Source of the DNA: Williamsia serinedens
Lineage (GTDB): Bacteria > Actinomycetota > Actinomycetes > Mycobacteriales > Mycobacteriaceae
Reading direction: 5' to 3'
Length of the DNA: 64,000 nt
NCBI RefSeq assembly: GCF_024171725.1
Contig: NZ_JAMTCG010000002.1
Location: 434,001-498,000, forward strand
Shown here: positions 35,009 through 42,559 of the stretch, in pieces
How the letters are laid out: each line of letters opens with the position of its first letter
Numbering within the stretch: the first letter of the stretch is position 1
Position numbers and translations under genes: made by a program
Notes under the pieces: model-generated
Told to the model about the DNA's origin: nothing
Databases searched by the model: none
Seen by the model: only the letters and a program-made list of their open reading frames with translations

Positions 35009-35344
35009 TCACTTCGCCGGCAGCGTGAGCACGAACGCCGCCGCGCGGTCCACCCAGTCGCCGAGGTCGTCGTCGTCGACGAGACCGGGTGGATCGATGC
35101 GCAACCAACCACGAGCGGGTTTGCCGGACATGATCATCGGGTTCACGTGGTCGCGTGCGAGCAGCGCATCGGCTTCGTCGGGGTCGACACGGATCATCAA
35201 CCCCTGCTGCTTGCTCAGGATGACCACGGCCATGTGACCGTCGACGAGAAAGGCCAACCCGCCGAACATCCGCTTCTCGGTGAGGTGCGGCTCGGTCTCC
35301 ATCGCATCGCGGATGCGGTCGGCCAGCGCCTCGTCGTACGCCAT
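35009..35344 (-). CDS. TfoX N-terminal-domain protein
   Basis: A 111-residue stand-alone TfoX_N domain, with the core EKRMFGGLAFLVDGHMAVVIL and a later RGWLRIDPPGL. In gamma-proteobacteria TfoX regulates competence, but the single-domain actinobacterial proteins are uncharacterised and may just bind small ligands. It follows the esterase gene by four bases on the same strand, so the two form an operon. Confidence 0.85.
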   Translation of the reverse strand: MAYDEALADRIRDAMETEPHLTEKRMFGGLAFLVDGHMAVVILSKQQGLMIRVDPDEADALLARDHVNPMIMSGKPARGWLRIDPPGLVDDDDLGDWVDRAAAFVLTLPAK

Positions 35345-35348
35345 CTGC

Positions 35349-36464
35349 TCAGTGGGTGGCGATGGCGTTCGGGTCGGATTCGACGTGGCGGTGCGACAAC
35401 TCACGCAGCGCGCGGAACACCCGTCGGGACGACTCGGCCCACGGCATGAGGATCGGGAACACGTGGAACATGCCCTCCTCCTCCATCGCGTACACCGTGA
35501 CGCCTGCCGCGGACAGGCCGTTGGCGAATTTGCGGATCCCGTCACGGAACATCTCGTCCGCGCCCCAGCAGACGAACGTGGGCGGGAACCAATCCGGATG
35601 CGGCTTGGCGTAGATCGCCGACACCCGCTCGTCGTTGGGCTGCACGCCCTGCAGGTACGGGCTCACCGGCACGTTCCACGGAAGGATGTCGAGCTGGGCG
35701 TTCTCGGTGATCGACGGGTGGTTGAGGTCCAGATCGACCTCGGGCGAGAAAAGCATCACCGCAGCAGGTTTCGGCAGCTCGTGATCGTGCAGGTACGAGA
35801 CCAGCGACGTCGCGAGGCCGCCGCCACCGGAATCGCCGGCGACGACGAGGTGCTCGGGGTCGACGCCGCGTTCGAGCAGACCCCGGTAGACGTCGGCGGC
35901 GTCGTGCACGCCGGCGGGGAAGGGGAACTCGGGGGCCATCCGGTAGTCGGCGATGAACACCTCGTAGCCGGTGATGTTCACCAGCGATGCGGCGAAGGCG
36001 GAGTACATGATCGGTGACGTCCCGATGTAGCCGCCGCCGTGGAGGTAGAGCACCGTCGCGGTGATGGTCTCCTTGTCCGTGACCTGCTCGACGTACTCGT
36101 CGGAACTCGCCTTCGACCGACACCAGATGCCCTCGACGCCGCCGATCGTGTCGTCGGTGATCTCGACGTTGTCGGTGACGCTGATGAACGGGGGCATCAC
36201 GGTGCGGCAGATCTCGTCGAGGATCTTCTCCATCGACCGGAACTCGTCGATCGGCAACGACATCGCGTAGCCCATGAACGACCGGATGGTCTGCCGGGTC
36301 ACCGACTGCCCGATGTTGTCGAGCAGTCCGCCCGGACCCCGCCAGAACTTCCGGAACGGGACCCGCGCGAGACCGTTCAGCATGCTTTCGGCCAATCCGA
36401 CCATCGCCAGGGCCGTCACCGGCGCCGACGCGGTCTCCACCTCGGGACGATCCGCCATCACCAT
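35349..36464 (-). CDS. HSL-type alpha/beta-hydrolase esterase
   Basis: A 371-residue hormone-sensitive-lipase-type esterase. It has the oxyanion motif YLHGGGYIGT near 142-151, nucleophile GDSGGGG, acid in a W-G-A-D-E-M segment and the catalytic His in EEEGMFHVFP. A 90-residue N-terminal cap precedes the core. It would hydrolyse short acyl esters in the cytosol. It is first in a two-gene unit with the TfoX-like gene and divergent from the arsR-type gene. Confidence 0.88.
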   Translation of the reverse strand: MVMADRPEVETASAPVTALAMVGLAESMLNGLARVPFRKFWRGPGGLLDNIGQSVTRQTIRSFMGYAMSLPIDEFRSMEKILDEICRTVMPPFISVTDNVEITDDTIGGVEGIWCRSKASSDEYVEQVTDKETITATVLYLHGGGYIGTSPIMYSAFAASLVNITGYEVFIADYRMAPEFPFPAGVHDAADVYRGLLERGVDPEHLVVAGDSGGGGLATSLVSYLHDHELPKPAAVMLFSPEVDLDLNHPSITENAQLDILPWNVPVSPYLQGVQPNDERVSAIYAKPHPDWFPPTFVCWGADEMFRDGIRKFANGLSAAGVTVYAMEEEGMFHVFPILMPWAESSRRVFRALRELSHRHVESDPNAIATH

Positions 36465-36521
36465 GCAGGTCAGTGTAGGGACCGCGTTGTCAGTACAGCG
36501 CCATCTGTATCGTTATCGCCC

Positions 36522-36851
36522 ATGACGACGGCACTGCGACACGACGCTCTTGTCCGGTTCGGACAGGCGCTGTCCGACCCCACACGAGTGCGCGTGCTCC
36601 TGCTGCTCAGCGCGTCGCCGTCTCACCCGTCCGACCTCGCCGAGAAGCTGGGGGTGTCGCGACAGATCGTGTCGAACCACCTCGCATGTCTGCGCGGGTG
36701 CGGGCTGGTAGTCGCAGTACCCCAGGGACGGCGAGTGCGGTACGAACTCGCCGATGAGCGGATCAGCCGTGCTCTGCAGGAGCTGACCGGACTGGTCCTT
36801 GCCGTCGATCCCACCTGCTGTCCGGACTCCGGCAGCGACGGATGCTGCTGA
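36522..36851 (+). CDS. ArsR/SmtB-family metal-sensing repressor
   Basis: A 109-residue winged-helix repressor: ALSDPTRVRVLLLLSAS, recognition helix VSRQIVSNHLACLRGCGLV, wing PQGRRVRYEL. Cysteines in the recognition region (LACLRGC) and a CC-x6-CC tail offer thiolate sites, as in CmtR-type Cd/Pb sensors. It overlaps the cation-efflux gene by one base (TGATG), so it should repress its own operon until metal binds. TATCGTTATCG just upstream of the ATG could be part of the operator. Confidence 0.88.
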   Translation: MTTALRHDALVRFGQALSDPTRVRVLLLLSASPSHPSDLAEKLGVSRQIVSNHLACLRGCGLVVAVPQGRRVRYELADERISRALQELTGLVLAVDPTCCPDSGSDGCC

Positions 36852-37516
36852 TGGTGACACTCACCGATTCGCGCCGGTCCGTCGTGACACGACGGATCCG
36901 GTGGTTCGTCGCGATCACCATCTCGTACAACGTCGTCGAGGCGGCGGTGGCCCTCGTCGAGGGCAGCCGCGTCTCGTCGACGGCGTTGATCGGGTTCGGA
37001 CTCGACTCGGTCATCGAGGTGTCGTCGGCCGCGGCCGTCGCCTGGCAATTCGCCGGTCGCGACCCTGAGTCACGTGAGCGCGTCGCCCTCCGGGTCATCG
37101 CGATGTCGTTCTTCGCGCTCGCCGCCTACGTGACCGTCGACGCGGTCCGCACCCTCCTCGGCGCGGACGACGCCCGACACTCGACGGTCGGGATCGCCCT
37201 GACTGCGCTGAGTCTCGTGGTCATGCCGGTGCTGTCGTACGCGCAGCGTCGCGCGGGACGCGAACTCGGTTCGATGTCTGCGGTGGCGGACTCCAAGCAG
37301 ACCCTGCTGTGCACCTACCTGTCCGCGGTCGTGCTCGCCGGCCTCGTGGTCAACAGCCTGCTCGGATGGTCGTGGGCCGACCCGATCGCCGCTCTCGTCA
37401 TCGCAGCCATCGCGGTCCGTGAGGGCCTGAACGCATGGCGAGGCGAGTCCTGCTGCGCACCGGCGTGGCCCGGGTCCGACACGGACCCGGGCCACACCTG
37501 CGCGTGCTGCGACTGA
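36851..37516 (+). CDS. CDF-like cation efflux transporter
   Basis: A 221-residue protein with six hydrophobic helices, resembling the membrane half of cation diffusion facilitators (NVVEAAVALVEG, STALIGFGLDSVIEVSSA, and WADPIAALVIAAIAVREG). The usual cytosolic ferredoxin-like domain is missing. Instead there is a short Cys/His tail, S-CC-A followed by G-H-T-C-A-CC. With the Cys-rich ArsR protein encoded upstream, a soft-metal ion (Cd, Pb, Zn) is likely. A perfect terminator hairpin lies inside the last codons, and the stop is four bases from the convergent lon stop. Confidence 0.82.
   Translation: MVTLTDSRRSVVTRRIRWFVAITISYNVVEAAVALVEGSRVSSTALIGFGLDSVIEVSSAAAVAWQFAGRDPESRERVALRVIAMSFFALAAYVTVDAVRTLLGADDARHSTVGIALTALSLVVMPVLSYAQRRAGRELGSMSAVADSKQTLLCTYLSAVVLAGLVVNSLLGWSWADPIAALVIAAIAVREGLNAWRGESCCAPAWPGSDTDPGHTCACCD
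37465..37495. terminator. Perfect hairpin embedded in the 3' end of the cation transporter gene
   Basis: Fourteen-base perfect arms beginning GTGGCCCGGG with a three-base loop (ACA), ending 21 bases before the end of the transporter gene and 25 bases before the convergent lon stop. It probably serves both convergent genes. It encodes the A-W-P-G-S-D-T-D-P-G-H linker of the transporter tail. Confidence 0.75.
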
Positions 37517-37520
37517 TCGA

Positions 37521-39842
37521 TCAGGCGGCTGCCGTCACCTGCGCCGGTGCCTCTTCCAGCGCGACCGCGACGATGTCGGCGACGTCGGTCATCGGGCGCA
37601 CGTCCAGCGCCTCGAGCACCTCGGCCGGGACGTCATCCAGATCGGGCGCGTTGCGGTGCGGCACGAAGACGGTCGACAACCCGGCCCGCTGGGCGGCGAG
37701 GAGCTTCTGCTTCACGCCACCGATCGGCAGGACCCGGCCGTTCAGCGTGACCTCACCGGTCATGCCGACGTCCGCGCGGACGCGGCGCCCGGTCGCCATC
37801 GACACCAGCGCGGTGACCATGGTGACGCCGGCCGACGGCCCGTCCTTGGGGATCGCCCCCGCCGGGACGTGGACGTGGATGCCCTTCTCGAGCGCGGCGG
37901 GGTCGACGCCGAGCTCGGCCGCGTGCGATCGCACGTAGGACAGCGCGATCTGCGCCGATTCCTTCATCACGTCGCCGAGCTGACCGGTCAGGTTCAGACC
38001 CGGCTTGCCGTCGGTCGCGGTCGCCTCGATGTAGAGGACGTCGCCACCCATGCCGGTCACGGCCAGACCCGTCGCGACGCCGGGCACCGCGGTCCGCTCG
38101 TCGGAGTCCGGGGTGAAGCGCGGCTTGCCGATGAAGTCGGTGAGGTTGTCGACGTCGACGGTCACCGCTTCCGTCGACCCGTCCGCCAGACGCGTCGCAG
38201 CCTTCCGCAGTGCCGTGGCGAGGAACCTCTCGAACTGTCGCACACCGGGTTCCCGGGTGTGATTCGCGGCGATCTCCCGCAGAGCCTCGTCGGTGATGAC
38301 CACCTCGTCCTCGGTCAACGCCGCACGCTCCCGCTGCCGGGGCAGCAGGTGGTCACGCGCGATGGCGACCTTGTCGTCCTCGGTGTACCCGTCGATGGTG
38401 ATCAGCTCCATGCGGTCCAACAGCGGACCCGGGATCTGTTCCACCACATTGGCGGTCGCGAGGAACACGACGTCGGACAGGTCGAGGTCGAGATCGAGGT
38501 AGTGGTCACGGAACGTGTGGTTCTGCGCCGGGTCGAGCACCTCCAGCAGAGCCGCCGCGGGGTCGCCGCGGAAGTCCGACCCGACCTTGTCGACCTCGTC
38601 GAGCAGGACGACAGGGTTCATCGAACCGGCCTCGTTGATCGCTCGCACGATGCGGCCGGGCAGCGCTCCGACGTAGGTGCGCCGGTGCCCACGGATCTCG
38701 GCCTCGTCGCGCACACCACCGAGCGCGACACGGACGAAGTTGCGCCCCAACGCCTTCGCGACGCTCTCGCCCAGTGACGTCTTGCCGACCCCGGGAGGGC
38801 CGGCGAGTGCCAGCACGGCACCCGAACCGCGTCCGCCGACGACCTGCAGGCCGCGGTCGGCGCGACGGGCACGCACGGCGAGGTACTCGACGATGCGGTC
38901 CTTCACGTCCGACAGCCCGTGGTGATCGGCGTCCAGGATGCGCCGCGCCTCGACGATGTCGGTCGAGTCGGTGGTCGTCACCGACCACGGCAGGTCCAGC
39001 ACGGTGTCGAGCCAGGTGCGGATCCAGCCGGTCTCGGGGCTCTGGTCGCTGGCGCGCTCCAACTTGTCGACCTCGCGCATCGCCGCCGTGCGGACAGCAT
39101 CGGGCAGATCGGCCGCCTCGACGCGGGCGCGGTAGTCGTCGGAGCCCTCCGGCTCACCCTCGCCGAGCTCCTTGCGGATGGCGGCGAGCTGCTGACGGAG
39201 CAGGAACTCCTTCTGCTGCTTCTCCATGCCGTCACGGACGTCGTCGGCGATCTTGTCGTTCACCTCCACCTCGGCGAGGTGGTCCGTGGTCCAGCCGATC
39301 AGTGCGCGCAGACGGTCGGCGACGTCGGGGGTCTCCAGGAGCTGGCGCTTCTGGACGTCGCTGAGATACGACGCGTAGCCGGCGGTGTCGGCGAGCGCCG
39401 ACGGCTCGGTGAGCCGGTTGACGGAGTCGATGACCTGCCACGCCTCGCGGCGCTGCAGGATCGCCAGGACGAGTTTTTTGTACTCGGCGGCGAGCTCGCG
39501 GACCTCGTCGGTGACGGGGCCCTCCTCGACGAGGTCGACCTCGACCCACAATGCGGCGCCGGGGCCGGTGGTGCCGGACCCGATGTGGGCGCGGGACTCG
39601 CCCTTCACGACGGCGGCCGGTTCGCCACCGGCGAGGCGCCCGACTTGCACGATCGATGCGACGACACCGTGCGACGGGTAACGGTCCTCGAGGCGCGGCG
39701 CGACGAGCAGCTTCTTCGAGCCGCCGGCGGCCTGTGCCGCGTCGACGGCGGCGCGTGCGGCGTCATCGAGTTCGAGGGGAACGACCATCCCGGGCAGGAC
39801 GATCGGGTTGGTCAGGAACAGGACGGGGAGACGTTCGCTCAT
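37521..39842 (-). CDS. lon: ATP-dependent Lon protease
   Basis: A 773-residue LonA protease degrading misfolded and some regulatory proteins in the cytosol. It has the N-terminal LON substrate domain (LPVLFLTNPIVLPGMVVPLEL), AAA+ domain with Walker A GPPGVGKTS (348-356) and Walker B VVLLDEVDK. The peptidase domain has catalytic Ser near 670 in KDGPSAGVTM and Lys near 711 in IGGVKQK. It starts at ATG 39842 after GGAGG. Two HspR-type HAIR repeats lie immediately upstream, so heat-shock control is expected, as for Streptomyces lon. M. tuberculosis lacks Lon, while many other mycobacteriales keep it. Confidence 0.97.
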   Translation of the reverse strand: MSERLPVLFLTNPIVLPGMVVPLELDDAARAAVDAAQAAGGSKKLLVAPRLEDRYPSHGVVASIVQVGRLAGGEPAAVVKGESRAHIGSGTTGPGAALWVEVDLVEEGPVTDEVRELAAEYKKLVLAILQRREAWQVIDSVNRLTEPSALADTAGYASYLSDVQKRQLLETPDVADRLRALIGWTTDHLAEVEVNDKIADDVRDGMEKQQKEFLLRQQLAAIRKELGEGEPEGSDDYRARVEAADLPDAVRTAAMREVDKLERASDQSPETGWIRTWLDTVLDLPWSVTTTDSTDIVEARRILDADHHGLSDVKDRIVEYLAVRARRADRGLQVVGGRGSGAVLALAGPPGVGKTSLGESVAKALGRNFVRVALGGVRDEAEIRGHRRTYVGALPGRIVRAINEAGSMNPVVLLDEVDKVGSDFRGDPAAALLEVLDPAQNHTFRDHYLDLDLDLSDVVFLATANVVEQIPGPLLDRMELITIDGYTEDDKVAIARDHLLPRQRERAALTEDEVVITDEALREIAANHTREPGVRQFERFLATALRKAATRLADGSTEAVTVDVDNLTDFIGKPRFTPDSDERTAVPGVATGLAVTGMGGDVLYIEATATDGKPGLNLTGQLGDVMKESAQIALSYVRSHAAELGVDPAALEKGIHVHVPAGAIPKDGPSAGVTMVTALVSMATGRRVRADVGMTGEVTLNGRVLPIGGVKQKLLAAQRAGLSTVFVPHRNAPDLDDVPAEVLEALDVRPMTDVADIVAVALEEAPAQVTAAA

Positions 39843-39854
39843 GCTTCCTCCAGT

Positions 39855-39875
39855 GTTGAGCACTGACCGCTCAAC
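39855..39875. promoter_or_regulatory. HAIR box 1 (HspR operator) upstream of lon
   Basis: GTTGAGC-N7-GCTCAAC, perfect seven-base arms and the exact 7-7-7 layout of the HAIR element CTTGAGT-N7-ACTCAAG. It lies 12 bases before the lon ATG, where binding would block transcription. Confidence 0.8.
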
Positions 39876-39885
39876 TGACCCTGGA

Positions 39886-39906
39886 CTTGAGGTGTTCCCG
39901 CTCAAC
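39886..39906. promoter_or_regulatory. HAIR box 2 (HspR operator) upstream of lon
   Basis: CTTGAGG-N7-GCTCAAC, the same 7-7-7 layout with one arm closer to the consensus and some mismatches between arms. It is centred 31 bases from box 1, three helical turns, so both could be bound on one DNA face. Confidence 0.7.
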
Positions 39907-39940
39907 CCCGGTGTTCGTCGACAGCGAAATCGCCGGACGA

Positions 39941-40615
39941 TCACGCGATCGGCTCACCCCGGTGGATGCCGACCGTGGTCCCGAGCAGTTCGCGCAGCAC
40001 CACGGCCAGGCTGTCCGACAGACGTGCCGCCTCGAGCCGGGCCGCCTCAGGCCCGTCGCCCCGCGCGACCGCGTGAGCGATCGCCGAGCGCTGGCGGGCA
40101 CTCGCGTGCAGGCGGTCCTGGTCACCCCGGGCGAGCATGCGCAATCGCGCCGTGTGCACCGACAGTTCCTCCAGCAGGCGCGCGATGTAACCGTTCCCGC
40201 AGCGCTTCCGCACCTGCGCGTCGAACTCCCGGGACAGGGCGTGCAGATCGTCGAGGTCGATGCGGTCGGCGGAGGCGAGCTCGTTGAAAGAGCCCGCGAG
40301 TGAGGTGAAATGGTCGCGTTCCCGCGATCGCGCGACCAACGTCAGTGCGTAGGGCTCGAGCGCTTCCCGTGCCTGGTAGAGCTCGACCGCCGTCTCGGCA
40401 GACACCGCGGTGACCACCGCGGAGCGGCCCGGGGGCTGATGCAGCAGGCCGTCCCGCCGAAGGCGGGCGACGGCCTGGCGAACGGGTGTTCGCGACACCG
40501 ACATCGCCGCGGCGATCTCGCTCTCGCTGAGGACCGTCCCCGCGGGCATGTCCCCACGAACGATCTGGTCCCGCAGTGCGGCGTAGACGTCGTGTGAGCG
40601 ATCGGTGGCTGGCAC
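39941..40615 (-). CDS. GntR/FadR-subfamily regulator
   Basis: A 224-residue protein with an N-terminal winged helix (VYAALRDQIVRGDMPAGTVLSESEIAAAMSVSRTPVRQAVARL) and a C-terminal FCD helical domain. The FCD domain carries metal/ligand residues in LSREFDAQVRKRCGN and later His (ELSVHTARLR, RSAIAHAVARGD). These regulators usually answer to small carboxylates. It is divergent from a carboxymuconolactone-decarboxylase-like gene, with GntR-type palindromes between, so that gene is the probable target. Confidence 0.9.
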   Translation of the reverse strand: MPATDRSHDVYAALRDQIVRGDMPAGTVLSESEIAAAMSVSRTPVRQAVARLRRDGLLHQPPGRSAVVTAVSAETAVELYQAREALEPYALTLVARSRERDHFTSLAGSFNELASADRIDLDDLHALSREFDAQVRKRCGNGYIARLLEELSVHTARLRMLARGDQDRLHASARQRSAIAHAVARGDGPEAARLEAARLSDSLAVVLRELLGTTVGIHRGEPIA

Positions 40616-40631
40616 ACCGCAACCCTACGGT

Positions 40632-40661
40632 GGTATACCGAAAGTATCCAGACGGGATACT
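40632..40661. promoter_or_regulatory. GntR-type operators between the regulator and CMD-like gene
   Basis: GGTATACC at 40632-40639 is an eight-base palindrome of the form bound by FadR-type GntR proteins. It is followed at 40643-40661 by AGTATCC-AGACG-GGATACT, perfect seven-base arms. Both share a GTAT core. They lie in the 64-base divergent promoter, so the GntR protein likely controls itself and the CMD-like gene. Confidence 0.65.
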
Positions 40662-40679
40662 GATGAGAGGGAAACGACG

Positions 40680-41255
40680 ATGGCTCGACCGGCCACCTAC
40701 GACGCGCATATCTCGGTACCGCTGCCCACGGATGACGAGATCAGGCGTGTCATCGGCGACGACTACGACCCCGCCACCACGCTCAACGTCGTGAAGATGT
40801 TCGCGGGGACCGCGGACATCCACCCCGGCCTGATCGGGATGGTTCGCGCGATCTTCGGCACGGAGGGGATCGACGCACGTCACCGCGAGGTGATCATCCT
40901 GCGGGCAGCAGCCGTGCTGAACGCACCCTACGAGTGGCAGGCAAACGAGCAGATGGCGCGCAACGCGGGACTCAGCGCCCACGAGATCGACGCCGTCGCG
41001 GCGGACGATGCGGTCACCGGCATCGACGAGGAGTTCGTGCTGCTGTGCACGGCGGTGGACGAGATGTACTCGCCGGCGGCAACGCTCACGGACGAGACGC
41101 TGGCGACGATGCTCGAGACCTTCGGTGCTCTATTCACTCGCAAGTACATCGCCACCATCGCATGGTTCAGCCTTCTCAGCCTGTTCCTGAACGCCACTCG
41201 CGTTCCCCTCGAGACGACCGACAAGATCGGTAACCGGACGTCGCCGCTGGGCTGA
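40680..41255 (+). CDS. Carboxymuconolactone-decarboxylase-like protein
   Basis: A 191-residue all-helical AhpD/CMD-fold protein: IHPGLIGMVRAIFG, ARHREVIILRAAAVLNAPYEWQANEQMARNAGLS. The E-W-x-x-(N/H)-E/A-R-x-A-G-L segment marks the family. The C-x-x-C pair of AhpD peroxidases is absent, so it is not a thiol peroxidase and may act as a decarboxylase or isomerase. A GAGAGG Shine-Dalgarno precedes ATG 40680. Divergent GntR control suggests an inducible carbon-source enzyme. Its TGA abuts the convergent stop at 41256 with no spacer. Confidence 0.82.
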   Translation: MARPATYDAHISVPLPTDDEIRRVIGDDYDPATTLNVVKMFAGTADIHPGLIGMVRAIFGTEGIDARHREVIILRAAAVLNAPYEWQANEQMARNAGLSAHEIDAVAADDAVTGIDEEFVLLCTAVDEMYSPAATLTDETLATMLETFGALFTRKYIATIAWFSLLSLFLNATRVPLETTDKIGNRTSPLG

Positions 41256-42023
41256 TCAGCTCGTCGACGCTCCGACGATGGCGTCGAGGGTCCAGCGATC
41301 GGGTGAGGGCGAGGACACGTAGACACTGTCCTGACGGGCGACGGTCCCGACGCCGTCTGCGGTGCGGATGCGGACGTCGACGAGCAGTCGCGCGGTCGAC
41401 TCGGTCGTCGTCACGGTGGCGCACCAGCCGTCTGTCGACGCGGGGAGTGCCGAGATCCAGGTCTGGAGCTCGTCGGTCGACGGGGTGACCGCCCCGGTCG
41501 ACATCGTGGCCCGGGCACCGGCGACGGAACGGTCGGTGACCGCTGCTTTCAGGAAGGCAGCGACCGCACCCACCGGGGTTGTCGGATCCTGGCCCCCCGC
41601 GATGGTCGTCGCGTCACCACGTGTCCCCGGGTCGCAGAACGGGACCCGGGCGGCGCTGGTGGAGGAGTCGCCATGTACGAGGAAAACAGTCACACCCGCA
41701 GCGACGGCGACGACGACCAGGACGACGGCCGCGACGAGGAGCCGGGTCGGTCGGCGACGGCTGGTCCGGGCGCGTTCCCGGCCCGCGACGGCGAGCTGTT
41801 CGAGGCCCGCCGACCACGATTCGGGCGAGCGGTACTCGGCTGCGGCGAGCGGTGGCGCCTCGGGTGACCCGCGGGGCGGTTCCGGCTCGCGCATCGCGAA
41901 CCAGGGAGGTTCGGGCAGCGACGCCCGCGGCGGCTCGGGGCGCTCAGGCTGCTCGGGGCGGTTCGGCTGCTCGTCGGGGGAGTCGGGTTCGTCCTGGGTC
42001 GGGCGATCGGGGCTGTTGGTCAC
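41256..42023 (-). CDS. Single-pass membrane protein with Pro-rich cytosolic N-terminus
   Basis: A 255-residue protein. Residues 1-90 are Pro/Glu rich and disordered; one membrane helix lies at about 96-118 (RLLVAAVVLVVVAVAAGVTVFLV). The external domain of about 135 residues has two Cys (PFCDPGT and DGWCATV) that could pair. Domain spacing, with TPVGAVAAFLKAAVTDRS followed by sheet-like strands, recalls the NTF2-like extracellular domains common in mycobacterial membrane proteins. It overlaps the lipoprotein gene upstream by four bases, so the two proteins probably act together in the envelope. Confidence 0.72.
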   Translation of the reverse strand: MTNSPDRPTQDEPDSPDEQPNRPEQPERPEPPRASLPEPPWFAMREPEPPRGSPEAPPLAAAEYRSPESWSAGLEQLAVAGRERARTSRRRPTRLLVAAVVLVVVAVAAGVTVFLVHGDSSTSAARVPFCDPGTRGDATTIAGGQDPTTPVGAVAAFLKAAVTDRSVAGARATMSTGAVTPSTDELQTWISALPASTDGWCATVTTTESTARLLVDVRIRTADGVGTVARQDSVYVSSPSPDRWTLDAIVGASTS

Positions 42024-42532
42024 TGCGACACCTCACCCCGGATCTTCATGTCGCCGGGCACACCGTCGACCGTCGCACGAAGGGCGAAGCTCGTGGTGCC
42101 GCCGCCCGGCGGTCGGGTGGTCAGCGTCAGCAGCACCGTGTCGGGTGCGGTCTGTCGCATCCGTAGGCAGTAGGTGCTCCCGACGGGGAAGCCGGTGAGC
42201 GCGGCGTCGATCAGGGGATCCGTGCCCATCGGCTGGTTCTCCCGGATGGCGCGCTTGGCGCGGGCGGCGTCGCGGGCGGTGATGATCGACCAGTGGTAGT
42301 CGGCCACCACCCCGAGTGCCGACTGATAGTCCCCCGGACCGCGCGTCACGGTCTCGCCGGGCGCAGCTGTCGACGGATCGCACTCGATCGGGGACTCGGC
42401 GGGCAGCGCGGCAACTGACACCGACCCGGACGGCGCGGTCGCGTAGTCCGGAGCAGGTGACCCGCCGCAGCCCGAGACGCCGATCGTCCCGGCGAGCAGC
42501 CCGAGCGAGCCGATGATGCGGAGGCGCGACAC
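42020..42532 (-). CDS. Secreted lipoprotein of unknown function
   Basis: A 170-residue protein with a lipoprotein signal peptide: basic start MSRLRI, hydrophobic core, lipobox V-S-G-C at about residues 19-22, followed by GGS. The mature domain has two further cysteines (PIECDPS and STYCLRM). Its end overlaps the membrane-protein gene downstream by four bases (ATGA). No family is recognised. Confidence 0.75.
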   Translation of the reverse strand: MSRLRIIGSLGLLAGTIGVSGCGGSPAPDYATAPSGSVSVAALPAESPIECDPSTAAPGETVTRGPGDYQSALGVVADYHWSIITARDAARAKRAIRENQPMGTDPLIDAALTGFPVGSTYCLRMRQTAPDTVLLTLTTRPPGGGTTSFALRATVDGVPGDMKIRGEVSQ

Positions 42533-42559
42533 CTGACGCAGATTACTGGTGGGGCCGGA

